Source: a bacterium (lineage in GTDB: Bacteria > Thermosulfidibacterota > Thermosulfidibacteria > Thermosulfidibacterales > JALWSI01). Taken from it: a stretch of DNA of 20,495 nt. Below are positions 18,701 to 20,495 of the stretch, piece by piece. The notes beneath the pieces are model-generated. The model searched no databases, had not been told where the DNA came from, and worked only from the letters and a program-made list of their open reading frames with translations. The stretch spans positions 1 through 20,495 of the forward strand of contig JALWSI010000134.1 in NCBI GenBank assembly GCA_027080315.1, written 5' to 3'. Every line of letters begins with the position of its first letter. Position 1 is the first letter of the stretch. Both the position numbers and the translations under genes were made by a program.

Positions 18701-19087
18701 GGTGGTATTGCCCGTGATCTCGGGGTCCCTGTCTATGTACCCCGCCTCGGTGGTGAATATCCCTGTGCTCACAGGGGGAATGCCATCGGCAAAGGAGTCT
18801 CCAAGCACGGCGTAGAAGGTGATGAACCCTTCCCGGCTGTCGGTGGTGAGGCCCATGAGGTCGGCAATGTCCATGATCATCACCAGAGGGCCAATGGAGA
18901 GATCGTCCGTCCTTGAGGACACAAAGAGGTAGGCCTTCTGATCCTGGGGAACCATTCCCGTGTAGTTGCCAAGCCAGTCCACCACCGCTGCGTCAAACCG
19001 GGCATTCACCGACTGCTGGGACCAGCACGGTTGAACAAGACCCACAGCCAGAGACAGAATTGCCAACAGCAACAGGGCTCTCTTCAT
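15737..19087 (-). CDS. Large exported protein with two glycoside-hydrolase clan A-like barrels
   Basis: A 1116-residue secreted protein. ATG at 19087, with AAGGAGG 7 bases upstream, is preferred to GTG one codon earlier. Signal peptide MKRALLLLAILSLAVGLVQP, cleaved near CWS/QQ. Residues 25-210 match nothing I recognise. Two similar units follow. Unit 1 (about 230-695) has a TIM-barrel start (LGLHRTKVSFYWSILEPEP), a candidate acid/base Glu362 in RDTEPAS and nucleophile Glu469 in FSTEQGGPD, ending in a beta domain with DTPVFIE. Unit 2 (about 705-1116) has the canonical pair Glu834 in YWEIGNEME and Glu954 in VWITETGS, and ends with DTPVLL. Repeated order and endings indicate an internal duplication. 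Many cysteines in unit 1 (for example 302, 319, 327, 331) suggest disulfides outside the cytoplasm. Resemblance is to GH5/GH39-like retaining enzymes; substrate unknown. It stands alone and converges on the ompA-like gene. Confidence 0.8.
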   Translation of the reverse strand: MKRALLLLAILSLAVGLVQPCWSQQSVNARFDAAVVDWLGNYTGMVPQDQKAYLFVSSRTDDLSIGPLVMIMDIADLMGLTTDSREGFITFYAVLGDSFADGIPPVSTGIFTTEAGYIDRDPEITGNTTINLKAVVTGEMENSIVKPLSFSDTSRSITISPDAVVVGFELKADFFWSWFAQCYGSPNEPQGVADMLFNLFGPLSRFDDFVAALAADSTLYRANSGPFVGDMPLGVAFGEGSDNQDHFMYYIHDLGLHRTKVSFYWSILEPEPDQYDFERLDQYLDQLGPDDEALVNLFTDGWCTNQERESSHKGATLRQCPNDAASCEKSCEEYYREFVTRVAERVKERAHGGVRYFQRDTEPASGLHFPADKPQEYVEIQRIFYSAVKSVLPEVTVIGVNQNGNFKLNGMGEPYSDQFFEYVLEHMEDYYDALDLRLYEEYLTIPHRVKWFREGMRKNGYEKPVFSTEQGGPDPRTMHDGNNYLFSELLSRLETICGSSNDMAERDRCVRNWVSEHRDEISPKLRPFFNVGSEEENNFLEVIHCHDIVQRNLVMLASGVQATWWWNLKSPGKDFIFGQMRLRTPAMEELPGYACYKRLVSKMDGVTDVQQMDVGDQSIHLFEVKKGSDSSIFVAWHRDPRLDPYDSAQADPVPVSLPIPYQTVKVTDASGNEQTMRGNGGRLTISLSDTPVFIESQGSTPDQGEESAPFQVGLNFIRFYFKGTDPFSPDSIFQDFSDSGVQVYRHLVKAELTWANIEPKDDHWKFDITDSIIFNSPVPFIATVFDYSYTSGTPPWCTDSSQFQKTLGPEAKDYLDHVIERYGPYVKYWEIGNEMEHWRAADPANDREVDTLPQCLPAEGFSPQEQGRFLAQAAQYIREHDPNAVIVMPGIMGLSDYSINTWFAGVLEGGGSDWFDVVNYHYYGPWQNYVKQRAELEAFLKAHGLEDKPVWITETGSTSSPTLTLRTNYPNSPQTQAADVFRRLVAAWGAGDQLAIWHTYIGSEDQPENIWREYGLREADGSPKPALYSFRLLTSELVPFTKVEAISTSVGGSNIYRIETKSGAEKYVAWGSGSFTVPSGITQMVFVVPDDAGNFSWGTVTPGQEIALTDTPVLLK

Positions 19088-19217
19088 CACATCCCCTCCT
19101 TGAAAGACATAAATCTAACACCCTTTTTAGCATCTTTGACCCCGCCTCTCAACGCTGTTGTGCTAAGAGGTTTCTTGGGGATACTTAGTGGGGAAAACCG
19201 ATGCGCAGGGAGAATCG
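19088..19217. promoter_or_regulatory. Divergent intergenic region before the radical SAM gene
   Basis: This 130-base gap separates the glycosidase-like gene from the radical SAM gene. TTGACC (19136-19141) on the plus strand is a plausible -35, but the best -10 downstream (TGCTAA-like, near 19160) is poor. On the minus strand TAGATT is a possible -10 without a convincing -35. AGGGAG at 19207-19212 supports the TTG start of the radical SAM gene. Confidence 0.3.
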
Positions 19218-20495
19218 TTGAGAGAACCAGACCCCTTTGAGATGCTAAGACCGCACCTGCTGAAGCTGCAGCGTCCAGGCAGGTACATTGGCCACGAGAT
19301 GAACGCCCTCTACATTCCGTGGAAGACCGCCACGGTGAGGGTTGCCCTGCTGTTCCCCGACGCCTACGAGCTGGGAATGTCAAACTTAGGCTTCCAGATT
19401 CTCTACCACATCCTGGGAAACATACCCGGGGTTCTGATTGACAGGGCCTACCTGCCCTGGCCCGATGCCCAGGATCTCATGGAAAAAGAGGGAATACCCC
19501 TCTTCGCCCACGAGAGCAGGCGTCCTTTGAAGGATTTTGACCTCGTGGGCATAACCCTGCAGGCGGAGATAGCTGCTACAAACATCCTCCAATCCCTCCA
19601 CCTGGCCCAGATTCCTCTCCGTGCCCGGGACCGAGGGAATCAACACCCCATAGTCTTAGGTGGTGGTCCCTGTGTGCTCAACCCTGCTCCCATTGGCCCC
19701 TTCTTTGACGCCCTCTTCATGGGAGAGGCTGACGAAGCCATGGTGGAGATAGCAGAGGTGCTGAGGGAAACCAGGGACAAAGGACGGGAGAGAATCCTTG
19801 AGGAGCTTGACAGAATTGAGGGGATCTTTCTCCCAGCCAATCCTAAGCCAGTGAAGAGAAGGCTGGTAAGCCTCCACAAAACCCCTCATCCCACGAAGCT
19901 TCTGGTTTCCCACACCGAGGTGGCTCATCAGAGAATACCCGTTGAGATAATGCGGGGATGCGACAGGGGGTGCAGGTTCTGCCACGCAGGATTCACCACC
20001 AGACCCCTCAGGGAACGCTCTGCCAAAGAGATTTGCAACATCGCCTTTGAAGCGGTTGAGGCCACAGGCCACGACACCATATCCCTTCTCTCACTCTCCA
20101 CCTCGGACCACTCACAGATCGTAACAGCCGTGGAGGGGCTGCTGCCCATATTGCAAAAGAGGCGGGTCACCCTCTCCATGCCCTCCCTCCGGGCAGGCTC
20201 ACTCACCCCAAGGCTGATCAAGGCCATGGAGGGATTGAGGAGATCGGGGTTCACCATAGCCCCGGAGGCCGGCAGCGAGAGGCTGCGCCGGGTGATCAAC
20301 AAGGGGATCTCCCACCACGAGGTGGTGGAGACTGCAAGGCTGGCCTTTGAGAACGGCTGGGAGCTGGTGAAGCTCTACTTCATGATGGGACTGCCAACGG
20401 AGACTGAAGAGGACCTGAGGGAGATGGGTCGCCTCGCCAGAGAGGTGCTCTCCCTTGCCAAGAAGCACGCCAAACGGCGGGGCAAGGTGCACGTT
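19218..20495 (+). CDS. B12-binding radical SAM protein (TIGR03960-like), C-terminus cut by window edge
   Basis: The first 426 residues of a radical S-adenosylmethionine protein with an N-terminal cobalamin-binding-like domain. The opening LREPDPFEMLRPHL...RPGRYIGHEMNA and TVRVALLFPDAYELGMSNLGFQILY fit the TIGR03960 family as I know it. The middle section IVLGGGPCVLNPAPIGPFFDALFMGEADEA is the end of the B12-type fold. The radical SAM cluster motif CDRGCRFC supplies Cys248, Cys252 and Cys255, and TIAPEAGSERLRRVINKG is a typical later radical SAM segment. I chose TTG at 19218 because AGGGAG lies 5 bases upstream and the length to RYIG matches the family; GTG at 19188 and ATG at 19242 are alternatives. 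The reaction is unknown for this family. What follows (often a DUF2344 part) is outside the window. Confidence 0.92.
   Translation, partial: MREPDPFEMLRPHLLKLQRPGRYIGHEMNALYIPWKTATVRVALLFPDAYELGMSNLGFQILYHILGNIPGVLIDRAYLPWPDAQDLMEKEGIPLFAHESRRPLKDFDLVGITLQAEIAATNILQSLHLAQIPLRARDRGNQHPIVLGGGPCVLNPAPIGPFFDALFMGEADEAMVEIAEVLRETRDKGRERILEELDRIEGIFLPANPKPVKRRLVSLHKTPHPTKLLVSHTEVAHQRIPVEIMRGCDRGCRFCHAGFTTRPLRERSAKEICNIAFEAVEATGHDTISLLSLSTSDHSQIVTAVEGLLPILQKRRVTLSMPSLRAGSLTPRLIKAMEGLRRSGFTIAPEAGSERLRRVINKGISHHEVVETARLAFENGWELVKLYFMMGLPTETEEDLREMGRLAREVLSLAKKHAKRRGKVHV

Overview
The window looks like a moderately GC-rich chromosomal segment of a Gram-negative bacterium. The evidence is an OmpA-type peptidoglycan anchor, several Sec signal peptides, strong GGAGG ribosome binding sites and a bacterial class II tRNA-Ser. 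A long NAD-type glutamate dehydrogenase together with an Aquifex-type aconitase would fit Desulfobacterota (former Deltaproteobacteria) or a neighbouring phylum. That placement is a guess from gene style, not a measurement.

Layout: (1) 1-2342, minus strand: a ccdA-like thiol/disulfide membrane gene translationally coupled to ligA (NAD+ DNA ligase), which runs off the left edge. (2) 2485-10770, plus strand, apparently one long transcription unit: giant NAD-glutamate dehydrogenase, an orphan exported ABC-type solute-binding protein, proC, tadA, tRNA-Ser(CGA), fmt. The first three genes deal with glutamate/proline metabolism and perhaps amino-acid sensing or uptake; the last three deal with tRNA. 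(3) 10771-11740: an AT-rich islet with one minus-strand gene, a HARE-HTH/GIY-YIG nuclease-like protein, followed by a structured inverted repeat. This is the most accessory-looking part. (4) 11740-13846: aconitase on minus, with a clear terminator and a good sigma70-like promoter. (5) 13877-15704, plus strand: a PrmA-like methyltransferase without the L11-recognition domain, a small exported beta-rich protein, and an OmpA-family protein. (6) 15737-19087, minus: a very large exported protein made of an unassigned N-terminal region and two successive [TIM barrel + beta domain] units of glycoside-hydrolase clan A appearance. (7) 19218-20495, plus: the start of a B12-binding radical SAM protein (TIGR03960-like), cut by the right edge.

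Most of the window is housekeeping. The parts worth attention are the HARE-HTH/GIY-YIG islet with its adjoining inverted repeat, the duplicated glycosidase-like secreted protein whose first barrel has an altered acid/base motif, and the solute-binding protein lodged between glutamate dehydrogenase and proC. I found no CRISPR array, no transposase and no phage genes. No stretch longer than 300 bases lacks a gene.
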